Origin: Rhizobium sp. L43 | Lineage (GTDB): Bacteria > Pseudomonadota > Alphaproteobacteria > Rhizobiales > Rhizobiaceae | DNA length: 64,000 nt | Assembly: GCF_002531725.1 (NCBI RefSeq) | Contig: NZ_NWSQ01000018.1 | Coordinates: 105,474-169,473 of the forward strand | Reading direction: 5' to 3' | In this document: one piece after another, positions 53,532-63,309 of the stretch | Numbering within the stretch: position 1 is the stretch's first letter | How the letters are laid out: each line of letters starts with the position of its first letter | Notes under the pieces: generated by a model | Databases searched by the model: none | Seen by the model: only the letters and a program-made list of their open reading frames with translations | Told to the model about the DNA's origin: nothing | Position numbers and translations under genes: made by a program

Positions 53532-54116
53532 TCAGTTGTATTTGATCGTGTCGCTGACTCTTGGGCGATTGAAGAAATAGCGATCGAAGCTGTAGCCGTT
53601 CTGTCCGGTGAAAGTTGAGAAAAATGCCGAGACCGGTGTCGTCAACGTGTATTGAACACGGGTCAGCACGACCTGCACGCCTGTCTCCTGGATTGTCGCG
53701 GGGATCGCGACGGCGCTCGTGGTGCCGGAATTCACTGCTGAGGTGTTCAGCGCGGCAGACCAGTTGACGGTCGGGCTGCCGCTCGCTTTGACATCATTCA
53801 CCGCGACCGAGATCGTCAGCTCGCTGGTGTCATAGGGCTGCAGGATGAAACTGGCGCCGGAAAGAAGCTTAGCGACGTCGGACTTCGTCCAGGAGCTCTG
53901 CTGGGCTATCATGTCGCCTGTGGACGAGGCGATCTCGTCTATCTTTCGGCTGACCGTCAGCGCATGGCCGAGATCGACGGTGCCGAACAGCAGCATCACC
54001 AGGATCGGCAGCACGAGCGCAAATTCCACCCCCGAAGCAGCCGACCTGTCGCGTGCGAGATGTCGGATGCGGGACTGCGCGAACCGGAAAAGGGACAGGT
54101 TCCGTTTCATGGTCAT
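53532..54116 (-). CDS. TadE/TadG-family pseudopilin-like protein
   Basis: A 194-residue protein. SAASGVEFALVLPILVMLLFGTVDLGHA near residues 26-53 is the TadE-like motif: a Gly-x-x-Glu followed by a single membrane helix. The remainder is a beta-rich extracytoplasmic domain rich in Ser and Thr. It starts one base after the stop of the next TadE-like gene. Such minor pseudopilins help assemble Tad (tight adherence) pili or related secretion devices. Confidence 0.85.
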   Translation of the reverse strand: MTMKRNLSLFRFAQSRIRHLARDRSAASGVEFALVLPILVMLLFGTVDLGHALTVSRKIDEIASSTGDMIAQQSSWTKSDVAKLLSGASFILQPYDTSELTISVAVNDVKASGSPTVNWSAALNTSAVNSGTTSAVAIPATIQETGVQVVLTRVQYTLTTPVSAFFSTFTGQNGYSFDRYFFNRPRVSDTIKYN

Positions 54117-54117
54117 G

Positions 54118-54648
54118 TCAGAAGGGCTCGTTGCGGAACAGAGCGGAAGATCCAAGCAGATAGCTGCCGTCGGAAAGCTTGGCGCTCGAGAGGCTGAGGA
54201 AATTGACGACGGCCGTCCATGGCAGGAACGCCTGAACCAGGATGTAGTCGCTGCCCTTGCCGATATCATACGTCTCGGTAACGGCAAGTTTGCCGCTGCT
54301 GTCGATGGGATCGGTGCTGGCAGCCGACGACATGTCGGAAAGCACGTTCACCTTGACGACGAGACCGCTGGAGCAGTTGAAGGACAGAAGCATGTCGCCG
54401 CATATCTTGGCCTTGAAGCCGGCCAGCGTGATCTTGGAGGACGCCGCCTCGCCGGTGCGGATCATTCGGGAAATCTTGTGAACCGAAGCGTCCAGCGCGG
54501 AGTTGACGAAAAACATCAGCGACACTTCGATAATGCCGAACAGTATGATGAAGAGCGGCAGGGCCAGGATCGCAAATTCGATCGCGGCAGCCCCCTTGCG
54601 GTCGCCGACCAGACGGCGCAGCGGTGCGAATGGTTTTCTCCGGCTCAT
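54118..54648 (-). CDS. TadE-like pseudopilin protein
   Basis: A 176-residue protein. GAAAIEFAILALPLFIILFGIIEVSLMF near residues 19-46 is the TadE signature and membrane helix. A short periplasmic domain follows with a Cys pair (KICGDML, SFNCSSG). Its ATG overlaps the stop of the vWA-containing TadG-like gene (ATGA), so the three are one operon in the order TadG, TadE, TadE-like. Confidence 0.87.
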   Translation of the reverse strand: MSRRKPFAPLRRLVGDRKGAAAIEFAILALPLFIILFGIIEVSLMFFVNSALDASVHKISRMIRTGEAASSKITLAGFKAKICGDMLLSFNCSSGLVVKVNVLSDMSSAASTDPIDSSGKLAVTETYDIGKGSDYILVQAFLPWTAVVNFLSLSSAKLSDGSYLLGSSALFRNEPF

Positions 54649-56009
54649 TGGGTCAGCCGCACGGAAGAGAGATATTGGGTGAAGAGCGCCGACAGGCCCG
54701 CGGTGATCTCGGTCGACGAGGATGCCGATATGAACAGGCTCTTCGACGACGCGCAATCGGCTAGCGCATAGGGGATGTAGTCCCGCCGCGTGATGCTGGT
54801 CGATACGCCGCTTTGCATAGTGCCGCCATAGGTGTTCTTCCAGTTGGCGCTCGCCATGGTCGAGCCGACGGTCGCGTTGTAACCCCAGTCCGAGGTGATC
54901 GGCAGATATTCGGTGTAAAGCACTGCCATCGTATTGGATTGATTTTTCAGATAGCCGCACCAATCGGGGTTGAGCGGCGCGACTTTATTCCAGTATGCGC
55001 CGGAGATCGCCTTGCCGTTACTCCATACGACGCTGTCGGTCACCCATTCGCGTTTTGATTGGACGCCATCCGTCAACAGAAGAACCAGCTTGAGCGGCGA
55101 GCCCGAGGAGGTTCCATCCCCCCCGGCGCCGACTTTCTGTTTGAGCGTGGCGAGCGAAACGTCGAAATAGGTGGCGGCCTTCGAGGTCGCGCTGGTGAGG
55201 CCGTAACTCGAGTCCAAAAGGCGTGCGCGCGCCGTGCTCGTGCTCAGCGTCGGGGCGAGAACCTCCGTCAGCGTATCGCCCAGGCTATACAGTCCGACCT
55301 TGATCCGTTCGTGATTCTGGTCGGATGTGTCGATCAGGGCGAGCACGTCCTTGACGGCGTCGCCGGCGACATCGGCGCGCAGCTTGATCTTCTTTTCCGA
55401 GCTGTATTCATAGTTGTTGGCGTATGTCTTGTTGCCGATTTTGTGTGAGTCGCCGGTGTGGCAGGCGAACTGACAGCCGATGCCGGCAGCCATGGCCGAC
55501 TGGCCCGCCGTCGTTGCCGCCAGAAGCATCGACGGCGAGGTGTCGATGACGATATAGACATTGAGATAGGACGTTGACGGCCCCTTGACGGCGCTTGCCA
55601 CGCTGACGGGGACGGTGTCGATATTGGCGATCTTCATGAACGTCGTCGGCACGGTGCCGTTCGCCGTCGCCGTGATGTTGTGATTTGATGTATCGATGTT
55701 GATTTCGCCAAGCGTGTAGCTGTTTTCCACTTGTGCGTGGAACCAGTCGGAGACCTTCAGCTTGAGGGCGTCGGTGTCCGCGGTATTGTTGATCTGCTTG
55801 ACGGCGGCGATCAGGGCCGAATCGAGGTCGCTCTGCATCCTCTGGCGGACATTGTAGCTGCGAATGTAGTCGAAGCTCGCGCCGACTGCGACGAGCATCG
55901 GCACCAGGCTCAGGGCAACCACAATCCCGACGTTGCCGGATTTGTTCCCTCGCAGACCGCGAAGGGCGTCGAGGGCCTGGCCGAATAAATATGAATGAAA
56001 CGACTTCAA
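54645..56009 (-). CDS. TadG-like protein with von Willebrand factor A domain
   Basis: A 454-residue protein. NKSGNVGIVVALSLVPMLVA near residues 22-41 is the TadG-type N-terminal helix. Around residue 150 a vWA domain begins with the metal site DTSPS (VYIVIDTSPSMLLAA) and continues with VLLLTDGVQSKREW. It contains about five Cys in the vWA part (CQFACHTGD among them). It anchors in the inner membrane and acts in the envelope for Tad pilus or adhesion functions. The tad ATPase and secretin genes are not in the window. Confidence 0.88.
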   Translation of the reverse strand: MKSFHSYLFGQALDALRGLRGNKSGNVGIVVALSLVPMLVAVGASFDYIRSYNVRQRMQSDLDSALIAAVKQINNTADTDALKLKVSDWFHAQVENSYTLGEINIDTSNHNITATANGTVPTTFMKIANIDTVPVSVASAVKGPSTSYLNVYIVIDTSPSMLLAATTAGQSAMAAGIGCQFACHTGDSHKIGNKTYANNYEYSSEKKIKLRADVAGDAVKDVLALIDTSDQNHERIKVGLYSLGDTLTEVLAPTLSTSTARARLLDSSYGLTSATSKAATYFDVSLATLKQKVGAGGDGTSSGSPLKLVLLLTDGVQSKREWVTDSVVWSNGKAISGAYWNKVAPLNPDWCGYLKNQSNTMAVLYTEYLPITSDWGYNATVGSTMASANWKNTYGGTMQSGVSTSITRRDYIPYALADCASSKSLFISASSSTEITAGLSALFTQYLSSVRLTQ

Positions 56010-56354
56010 TTAAACACCGCCGCACAGAACATAAAAAGAGTGAGGGCAAGATGTGTTAAGGACGCTTAAGCCTTTGTTAATTCTTGCAAGTTCCGGCGAA
56101 AACAGGCTGCGGAGGCGCCGTTTTCTGCGCGTATTGGATATGCCTGCGAATTATGGATATCGAGGAGCCGGCATCGGCAATCGTCATCCATATGTCAACG
56201 CTGTCACTGCGCCGATGCGTGGCGCCCTCGGGGCCGCGTGAGATCGCCGCACCGACGGCAAAACCGTACTGAAATATTGGATGATGGGCAGGCGAGGGTC
56301 GACGGGCACTCCCGAGCGCCGGCCAACAACGGTCCCTGCCCATGAAACCTGTGT
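56010..56354. other. 345-base intergenic region between the Tad-like and binding-protein genes
   Basis: No credible gene is seen. The left part is AT-richer and probably carries the promoter of the TadG-like gene (minus strand). Near the right end ATGGGCAGG (56284-56292) pairs with CCTGCCCAT (56335-56343) across 42 bases, a possible transcript end for the binding protein. Confidence 0.5.
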
Positions 56355-57605
56355 TCAGCGTTGCATCAGCAGGTCGTGCAGGCGTTCTTGAACTTCTCTA
56401 GGGGACATGTTCCGATTGTTGAAGAAGTCGCCCACGACGGCGATCCAGCCTTCCGACATCTGGGTCGGCATGGCCTGGGATTGGGCACTGACTTCGCCTT
56501 TCCTTGCCTTGATCATCTCCAATCCAAGCTTGCCGCAACGATCAAGTCCGGACGGATCGACATCGGTGCGGACGGGCAACGATCCCTTGATCCGGCTGAA
56601 GGCCACCTGATTATCGCGATCGAGCACCATGCGTGCGAAAGCCTGCTGCGCCTCTGCCGTGCCGTCCCGATTGGTCAGCGGAAAGGCAAAGGCGTCGATG
56701 ACCATGAAATAGGCGATTGATGTGCCCGGAACCAGACTGCAATCGAAATCCCTGTCGACGTTGTAGCCGCGCGCTGAAAGCTCGCCCTTGGCCCAGTCGC
56801 CCATGAACTGCATGCCGGCCTTGCCTTGGCCTACCGCCGCCGTGGCATCAGCCCATGTCTTGTCCTTTCGCTGTTCGATCGGTTCCACATAGTTGGAGAG
56901 ACGCAGCAGCAGATCGAGGGCCTCGATCATGCGGGGATCCTGCACGAGCTCGGCGTCGCCGCTCATCAGGCGAGCATAACCTTCCGGACCGAACTTGTGA
57001 TAGATGATGTCATTGAAAATGAGAGATACCTCCCATCTCGCCCCGCCGAGTGCAATCGCCAGACGTCCCGTCGCTTTGATTTTTTCAGCCGCGTCGAAGA
57101 GCTCGTCCCAGGTCTGCGGCGTCTTCACACCCGCTTCGGCCAAGGCCGCCGTGCTGGTCCATAGCCAGTTTTCGGCATGGATATTGGTCGGTGCAAAGTA
57201 GACCTTCCCCTTGTAGGAGATTCGGTCGAGAACCGTTGCGGGAATGACGTCTTGCCAATGATCCGCCTGCGCGACATCGTCCATATCCTGCACGATGCCC
57301 ATTTCCGGCAGTTCGCGCGATCCCTCGTTGGCATTCCACTGCATCACCGCCGGCGCATATCCGTTGGCGATGCGATCGCTCACCGCTCGCTGGACGGCAA
57401 CCTTGTTCTCCGCCGGCATATCGACCCATCGGTTGCCGGCGGCGGCCCAGGCCTTGCGGTAAACGTCGAGCGCTGCGGACTCGCTTTTCGACACCCAGAA
57501 ATGCACGACATCAACCGCCATGTCCTGTCCCGCCAAAGCTTGTGCAGCGGGGCCTGCGGCCGCCAGAGCCGCGGCAAGCCATGCCCGTATGATTCCCCGT
57601 TTCAT
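56355..57605 (-). CDS. Sugar ABC-type extracellular solute-binding protein without transporter genes
   Basis: A 416-residue periplasmic binding protein of the MalE/UgpB type. The signal peptide (MKRGIIRAWLAAALAAAG...QALA) cleaves near residue 25. FWVSKSESAALDVYRKAWAA, TWDELFDAAEKIKATGRLAI and KAGMQFMGDWAKGEL are typical. No permease or ATPase is encoded nearby. It follows a GGDEF-EAL gene by 56 bases on the same strand. It may therefore serve as a periplasmic ligand sensor for that protein rather than for transport (inference). Confidence 0.88.
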   Translation of the reverse strand: MKRGIIRAWLAAALAAAGPAAQALAGQDMAVDVVHFWVSKSESAALDVYRKAWAAAGNRWVDMPAENKVAVQRAVSDRIANGYAPAVMQWNANEGSRELPEMGIVQDMDDVAQADHWQDVIPATVLDRISYKGKVYFAPTNIHAENWLWTSTAALAEAGVKTPQTWDELFDAAEKIKATGRLAIALGGARWEVSLIFNDIIYHKFGPEGYARLMSGDAELVQDPRMIEALDLLLRLSNYVEPIEQRKDKTWADATAAVGQGKAGMQFMGDWAKGELSARGYNVDRDFDCSLVPGTSIAYFMVIDAFAFPLTNRDGTAEAQQAFARMVLDRDNQVAFSRIKGSLPVRTDVDPSGLDRCGKLGLEMIKARKGEVSAQSQAMPTQMSEGWIAVVGDFFNNRNMSPREVQERLHDLLMQR

Positions 57606-57661
57606 TCGTTCCCCTCTTTCTTTGATGAATCCTGCCGCACCGTTCCTGTGCAGCGCCTCTC

Positions 57662-59773
57662 TCAGGAGACAGTTTCAGCCCGCAATTTGCGTGATCGGCC
57701 TGATATCCCGCGCAGAAACGGCCGGCGGGCCAATCGTTCGACCGCCGCGAGAGCCGGTTCCGGCTTGGCATAGAAGTAACCCTGGCCGATCTCGCAGCCG
57801 GCGTTCAAAAGGAAATCACGCTGGCTCTCTTCCTCGATGCCTTCGGCGACGCACCGTTTGCCGAGGTTGCGGGCCAGATCGATGATTGCCCTGATGATCT
57901 GCTCCGAGCGAATATCCTTGCCGATCTCGGCAACGAAGCTTCGGTCGATCTTCAGTTCGTCGAAGGGGAAGTCGCGCAGATGCACGAGCGAGGCAAAACC
58001 GGTGCCGAAATCATCGAGCGAGACCGACACCCCATGTTTGCGGAAACGGGAAATGGTTTCGGCAATCTGATCGGCGCCGCGATTGAGAAAGACGTCCTCG
58101 GTGACTTCGATGGCAAAATCACGCCAATCGAGCCGGTTTGCTTTGACCGCCGCGGCGATGAGGTCGTAACCGTCGTGGCTGACCAGCAGGGCTTCCGGCA
58201 GGTTGATGGCCACCGATCCGACGCTCAGACCCGCAGCCTTCCATGCTCTCAGATCACGAGCGACGATACCGACGATACAACGCGTCATGCTTTGGATGAG
58301 ATGACCTTCCATGAGCGGCAGGAAGCGGCCAGGCGGCAGAATGCCGAGCTGGGGGTGGCGCCAGCGCACCAGCGCTTCGAAACCGAGATGCCCGCCGGTC
58401 TGCAGATCGACCTTCTGCTGATAGTAGACGACGAACTCGTCGCGATCGGCCGCAAAGGCGAGGGCCGCCGCGAGCCGATTCTGTTCCAGCCGCTGGGCGA
58501 AGGATGCCTCATCGAAGATGACGGCGGTGTTACGCTTGGCCTTGGCGGCATAAAGCGCCAGATCGGCGATGCGCATAAGCGTCACCTCATCGGAGGCATG
58601 GCCGGGCACGACCGCGCCTCCGACACTGGCCGAAACCGGCAGCAGCCGACCCTCGAAATGACACTCCGTTGCAATGGCCACGACCGCGCGCCTGGCAATT
58701 CCTTCCAGCGTCGCCGCATCTGAAATTCCAGGAAGGAGAGCGGCAAACTCGTCTCCGCCAAGCCGTGCAACCACATCGCCGGTGCGGAACGTTTTCTGCA
58801 GCGCGCTTGCCACATGGTTCAGAACCGCATCCCCGGCCGGATGGCCGAAACTGTCATTGGTGGCCTTGAAGTGATCGAGATCGACCAGCAGCATGGAAAA
58901 ACCGGCGCCCGTCCGCTCGACCGAACCGAACAGCCCGTTCAGCGCTTCATTGAAGGAAGATCGGTTGCCAAGGCCTGTCAGCGTGTCCGTATGCGCCAGA
59001 TGCGTCAGCTTGATCTCGAAATCGAGCGACCGCCGATGCTCCGTGCGCAGCTTTATCAGAAGCGGTATGAACAGAATGATGGTCGCCAGGATCAGTGTTG
59101 CCGCAGTGAGGCTGAGAAGCACTGCGCTGATCAGGCGGGTATGATCTATGCTCACGTCGCTCCGATTATGCGCGCTCTCGATCAAGGCGCTGAACTGACG
59201 CATGAGCATGCTGTCGGATGAAACGGCGAAGTCGATCGGCCCCCAGAAACTGTAACGCTCCCGCCGATCCAGCATTTTCGCGGACACGACGCGTTCAGCT
59301 CTTTCAAGAAAGTCCTCAAGCCGTCCGTCAAGTTCCAGACGCAATTTTTCAGATGCTGCATCCCGCCCGTTCAGCCGTTCGAGGAGGTTCGCCTCGACTT
59401 CGACATTCAACGCGTTCAACTGTGTGTTCATGGCGCGGATGTCGTCGATCGCTCGTTGAACGTCCTCGACCATCGGCCTGACAATATATTCAGGCATGTT
59501 CGGATCGGCCGAAGCGCGCATGATCGCCCGGGTCTGATTGGCAAGCTGCTGGAAGCGAATGAATTGGCGGCCGATCAGATAGCTGATGTTCTGCTGCAGG
59601 GAATGGCGATCGAGTGCCACCTTGACCGTCAGGAAGGTTGCCCCGATCAGAACTGTCATGACGACGACGGCGAGGACGTAATGGCGCCCGATGGAGCGGA
59701 TATATTTCGCCACGGAGGAATGGGACTCGCCGGGCGGCGTCACCGTGTTTTCCAAATCCGAACCAACCACCAT
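57662..59773 (-). CDS. Membrane GGDEF-EAL c-di-GMP enzyme with periplasmic sensor domain
   Basis: A 703-residue protein. Membrane helices lie near residues 31-50 (YVLAVVVMTVLIGATFLTV) and 208-233, enclosing a helical periplasmic domain of about 155 residues. The GGDEF domain has an intact RLGGDEFAALLPG site, preceded by DLDHFKATNDSFGHPAGD. The EAL domain follows with FEALVRWRHPQLG and DDFGTGFASLVHL. Both synthesis and breakdown of cyclic di-GMP are thus possible. It is encoded before a sugar-binding protein that could be its periplasmic partner. Confidence 0.92.
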   Translation of the reverse strand: MVVGSDLENTVTPPGESHSSVAKYIRSIGRHYVLAVVVMTVLIGATFLTVKVALDRHSLQQNISYLIGRQFIRFQQLANQTRAIMRASADPNMPEYIVRPMVEDVQRAIDDIRAMNTQLNALNVEVEANLLERLNGRDAASEKLRLELDGRLEDFLERAERVVSAKMLDRRERYSFWGPIDFAVSSDSMLMRQFSALIESAHNRSDVSIDHTRLISAVLLSLTAATLILATIILFIPLLIKLRTEHRRSLDFEIKLTHLAHTDTLTGLGNRSSFNEALNGLFGSVERTGAGFSMLLVDLDHFKATNDSFGHPAGDAVLNHVASALQKTFRTGDVVARLGGDEFAALLPGISDAATLEGIARRAVVAIATECHFEGRLLPVSASVGGAVVPGHASDEVTLMRIADLALYAAKAKRNTAVIFDEASFAQRLEQNRLAAALAFAADRDEFVVYYQQKVDLQTGGHLGFEALVRWRHPQLGILPPGRFLPLMEGHLIQSMTRCIVGIVARDLRAWKAAGLSVGSVAINLPEALLVSHDGYDLIAAAVKANRLDWRDFAIEVTEDVFLNRGADQIAETISRFRKHGVSVSLDDFGTGFASLVHLRDFPFDELKIDRSFVAEIGKDIRSEQIIRAIIDLARNLGKRCVAEGIEEESQRDFLLNAGCEIGQGYFYAKPEPALAAVERLARRPFLRGISGRSRKLRAETVS

Positions 59774-60720
59774 TCACGCTCCATCAGGAAAAGTATAAAT
59801 CGGCCGAGCTGCCTTCGGCGCACAGGCCGTTGAGCCCGTTCTCAAAGATGCCTTGAATTTTTTGCTGCTGGCCCGCTGCTTGCCGCCGTGTTTTGCGCCG
59901 GACGGGAGCGTCACCATGATTTATCGGGAGATCGGCCCTCATGGCCTGGATTCGCGCCGGAAAATGCAAGGCTCACGTCGTGACATCAGCTCTTCGAACC
60001 GCCGTCGCCGTCGCTCGCCGGCAAGACTGTTGTGAAGGCTCCCGGACCGACGCGGCTCCGTGCGTCAGGAATGCCAGACGATGGGGATGTTCCGGCCTGT
60101 CGGTGCGGACTGGCTCGCGCCGTCTGCTCTATATTGAGAAAAACTGCCGCCATGTGCATGCGAATTATTGAACATTTTCCCCTCTGAGCGCATGCCATCT
60201 CCATTGATGAGCAGCGCCTATTCTGGCTTGTCCCGCAACCCGTCTTCATGGCGGAGAGGCACGGGCAGCACCCCGTTCGAATGGTTCAAAACTGCGGACG
60301 GTCTGGTTTCAGAAGCGTAAACGCCTGCATGAAAAACCAACGAAACCAGCTTCTTGCGGGAAAAACCGCACGAAAACATCGTAAATTGGCCATGCTGTTC
60401 GGATTTCGGATAAGCACTATGTCCCTTCCCGATCCGTTCGCCGGCGATGAAAATCAAAGCAGAGCAGGTCGGCAGTATCCAAATTGCGCGGTTCGATCCG
60501 GATCGCGCGCCCAAAGGTGAGGCGCTGCGGGAGTACGCAGCGATCTCTTAATTTTCTGGCCGCAGTATTCAGGGCTGAGTGACGTGCTCGGTTGCAGCGG
60601 GCCGGCGCTCCTGCAGTTACATCTTCATCAGTTTGCGCCTCAAATGACTTGGGCGGCTTTTCCAGAGAATTCTCGACCGGATGAATGACACATCCGGCCG
60701 GTCGTATGGTGAGGATATCC
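59774..60720. other. 947-base intergenic region, no clear gene
   Basis: Short open frames exist on both strands, but none has convincing codon use, a ribosome site or a recognisable product. A terminator-like hairpin lies at 60523-60542. The last 40 bases are the leader of the three-PAS GGDEF-EAL gene, with GAGGATATCC as ribosome site. Confidence 0.5.
60523..60542 (+). terminator. Orphan terminator-like hairpin in a long gap
   Basis: CGCTGCG-GGAGTA-CGCAGCG is followed by ATCTCTTAATTTTC, a T-rich tail. No plus-strand gene lies upstream within the gap, so it may end a small RNA or act in the leader of the downstream gene. Confidence 0.4.
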
Positions 60721-63273
60721 ATGATGAAGTCGTCGTCCCAACCGCTCCAGCAGCCGGCCCTTTTCCTGGAAGGCCACGAGCGGGATGGAGCGCAGCATCA
60801 GGACGCCGCTATCACCCGGGAGGCTCTTCCGGAAGTCTTGCTCGGCGCGTGTCCCCTTCCGGTGTTCTACAAGAACACGCATGGCCGTTACATCGGCTGC
60901 AACAAGGCTTTCGAAGATTTCGTCGGCCGCAGGCGCGACGAGATCATCGGGAAAACGGATTTCGATCTCAATCCGAAGCATCTGGCTGAACTCTATTTCG
61001 CTGAGAATGAGGCGCTCCTCGAAAGGGGTGGAGCCCATTACATCGAAAGGAAGTTTACCACAACGAACGGCGCCGTGCGGGACGTCGCCGTCAACAAGGC
61101 GGTATTGACGGGAGAAAACGGCGATCCGGCCGGCCTGATCGGCGCCGTCGTCGACATTACCGAGCACAGGCAGGCGGAACGAGACCTCACGAAGGCGCTC
61201 GAATTCGCGGAGGGGATCGTCACCGCCATTCCGGATGTTCTGTTCGAGGTGGATGAGGACGGCCGCTATCTCCAGGTCTGGACGAGAAGCCCCGAACTGT
61301 TGGCCCAGCAGAAGGAGATGCTGCTCGGCAGAACGGTCAATGACGTTCTGGCGCCTGACCAGGCGGCTATCGCAATGGAGGCGCTCGGCACGGCTGCCAA
61401 AGAGGGGGTGGCCTATGGTCGCTGCATGAGCATCTCCTTGCCGAACGGCGAGACGCGCTGGTTCGAGCTGTCGGTCGCCAAACGCCCGAGCGCCGATCCC
61501 ACGGTCAACACGCTTCTGGCATTCTCGCGCGACATTACCGAGCGAAAACGGGCGGAAGAAGCCATAAATTCCGTGCGGACGCAGCTGCTCAGCGTGCTTC
61601 AGACCATGCCTGATATGGTCTGGGTGAAGGACATGGACGGCGTCTATCTCTTATGCAACCACGCATTCGAGCGACTGACGGGGAAGACGGAGTCCGAGGT
61701 CGTCGGAAAAACCGATTTCGAGCTGTTCGACGCCGAAAGGGCTCAGTCCTTCCGGGAGTTCGATGAAGCGGCGATCCAGGCCGGGAGCATCCTCGTCAAC
61801 GAGGAATGGGTCATTTCCCAGGAGAACGGGCAATCCGTTCTTCTTGAGACACGCAAGGTTCCGGTCTTGGGTGCGCAAGGAGAAGTCGTCGGGGTTCTCG
61901 GCGTATCGCGGGATGTGACCGAGTTGAATGTCTCGCGCCAGAAAATCCACCAGATGGCCTTTTACGATCCTCTGACCTCGTTACCGAACCGATCGCTGTT
62001 CAACGATCGATTGCGGCAGATGATCACTTCAGCCGTATCGCGCGGCCAGCGGGCCGGCGTGATGCTGATCGACATCGATCATTTCAAGGTGGTCAACGAT
62101 ACGATGGGCCATCCCGTCGGCGATCAGTTGCTCTGCCAGGCCGCCGCGCGACTCAATGCAAGCGTTCGCGACTACGACACCGTCGCGCGTCTCGGCGGCG
62201 ACGAATTCGCGATCCTGTTGCCGGATATCCGCCAGGCCGGCGATCTCGGCCGGATTGCCGGCACGATCCTCGAGAAGTTCAAGGAACGTTTCCTGCTGGA
62301 TGGCCAGGAGGTATTCATCTCATGCAGCGTCGGCATCGCGCTTTATCCCGATGACAGCGCTGACGCCAACGATCTCGTGAAATACGCCGACTCGGCGATG
62401 TATCTCGCCAAGCGCTCGGGGCGAAACAATTTTCGTTTCTACTCAAAGGACCTGACGGCGAGCGCCGAGGAGCGCATGCGGCTGGAATCGGAATTGCGCC
62501 GTGCCATCGAGCGTGGAGAGCTGGAATTGCACTACCAGCCGAAAGTGCTTCTGGACAGCGGCGCAATGGTCGGCTGCGAAGCCCTGCTGAGATGGCGCCA
62601 CCCCGAGATGGGCATGATCCCTCCAACCCGTTTCATTCCGGTTGCGGAAGATACGGGGCTGATCGTGGAACTCGGGCGATGGGTGCTGCGCGAGGCGTGC
62701 CAGACCGCGGCCGAAATGAATGCCGGCAGCCAGGCGCCGCACAAGGTGGCGGTCAATCTGTCCGTCAAGCAATTTCAATCCGCCGGACTGTTAAGGTCGA
62801 TCGCCGAGATTCTCGAGGAGACCGGCTGCCGCGCGGAATGGGTCGAAATCGAAATCACGGAAAGCCTGCTGCTCGATCAGAAGGATGAAACGCTGAAGAT
62901 GCTTTCCGAACTGCGCAACATGGGATTTTCGATCGCCATCGACGATTTCGGCACCGGCTATTCGGCGCTGAACTATCTGGCGCGTTTTCCGATCGACACG
63001 CTGAAGATCGACCGGTCGTTCATCAACAGCACCGACAGGCGGAACGAGGAACTGGTGAAGGCGATCCTCTCCATCGCCCGCTGTCTCGGACAGAGTGTGG
63101 TGGCCGAAGGCGTCGAGACCGCCGAGCAGGCGGCCTTCCTGGCGGCAAACGGATGCGGTTCGGCGCAGGGGTTCCTTTACAGCAAAGCCGTGCCCAAGGC
63201 TGAGATCATGGCTCTTTGGCTGAGCTCCCCGGCAGGTGGTTCCAACCTGGGTGAGACACGGCCTAGCGATTAG
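60721..63273 (+). CDS. PAS-PAS-PAS-GGDEF-EAL c-di-GMP signalling protein
   Basis: An 850-residue cytoplasmic protein with no membrane segment. Three PAS domains lie at about residues 35-160 (PLPVFYKNTHGRYIGCNKAF), 165-285 (IPDVLFEVDEDGRYLQ) and 290-415 (MPDMVWVKDMDGVYLLCNHA), linked by short coiled segments (ITERKRAEEAI). GGDEF is intact (ARLGGDEFAILLPD) and so is EAL (CEALLRWRHPEMG, DDFGTGYSALNYL). AGGATATCC before the ATG at 60721 sets the start; the frame is open from 60685. The PAS domains presumably sense a small ligand or redox state. Confidence 0.92.
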   Translation: MMKSSSQPLQQPALFLEGHERDGAQHQDAAITREALPEVLLGACPLPVFYKNTHGRYIGCNKAFEDFVGRRRDEIIGKTDFDLNPKHLAELYFAENEALLERGGAHYIERKFTTTNGAVRDVAVNKAVLTGENGDPAGLIGAVVDITEHRQAERDLTKALEFAEGIVTAIPDVLFEVDEDGRYLQVWTRSPELLAQQKEMLLGRTVNDVLAPDQAAIAMEALGTAAKEGVAYGRCMSISLPNGETRWFELSVAKRPSADPTVNTLLAFSRDITERKRAEEAINSVRTQLLSVLQTMPDMVWVKDMDGVYLLCNHAFERLTGKTESEVVGKTDFELFDAERAQSFREFDEAAIQAGSILVNEEWVISQENGQSVLLETRKVPVLGAQGEVVGVLGVSRDVTELNVSRQKIHQMAFYDPLTSLPNRSLFNDRLRQMITSAVSRGQRAGVMLIDIDHFKVVNDTMGHPVGDQLLCQAAARLNASVRDYDTVARLGGDEFAILLPDIRQAGDLGRIAGTILEKFKERFLLDGQEVFISCSVGIALYPDDSADANDLVKYADSAMYLAKRSGRNNFRFYSKDLTASAEERMRLESELRRAIERGELELHYQPKVLLDSGAMVGCEALLRWRHPEMGMIPPTRFIPVAEDTGLIVELGRWVLREACQTAAEMNAGSQAPHKVAVNLSVKQFQSAGLLRSIAEILEETGCRAEWVEIEITESLLLDQKDETLKMLSELRNMGFSIAIDDFGTGYSALNYLARFPIDTLKIDRSFINSTDRRNEELVKAILSIARCLGQSVVAEGVETAEQAAFLAANGCGSAQGFLYSKAVPKAEIMALWLSSPAGGSNLGETRPSD

Positions 63274-63309
63274 TCGCCGAACTGAATGCTAATGCGTTCG
63301 CCGCCTGCC

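Noticed and set aside
60218..60514. Possible 98-residue gene in the long gap (minus strand)
   Set aside because: It has no recognisable domain and no good ribosome site, and codon use does not look coding. Left as non-coding.
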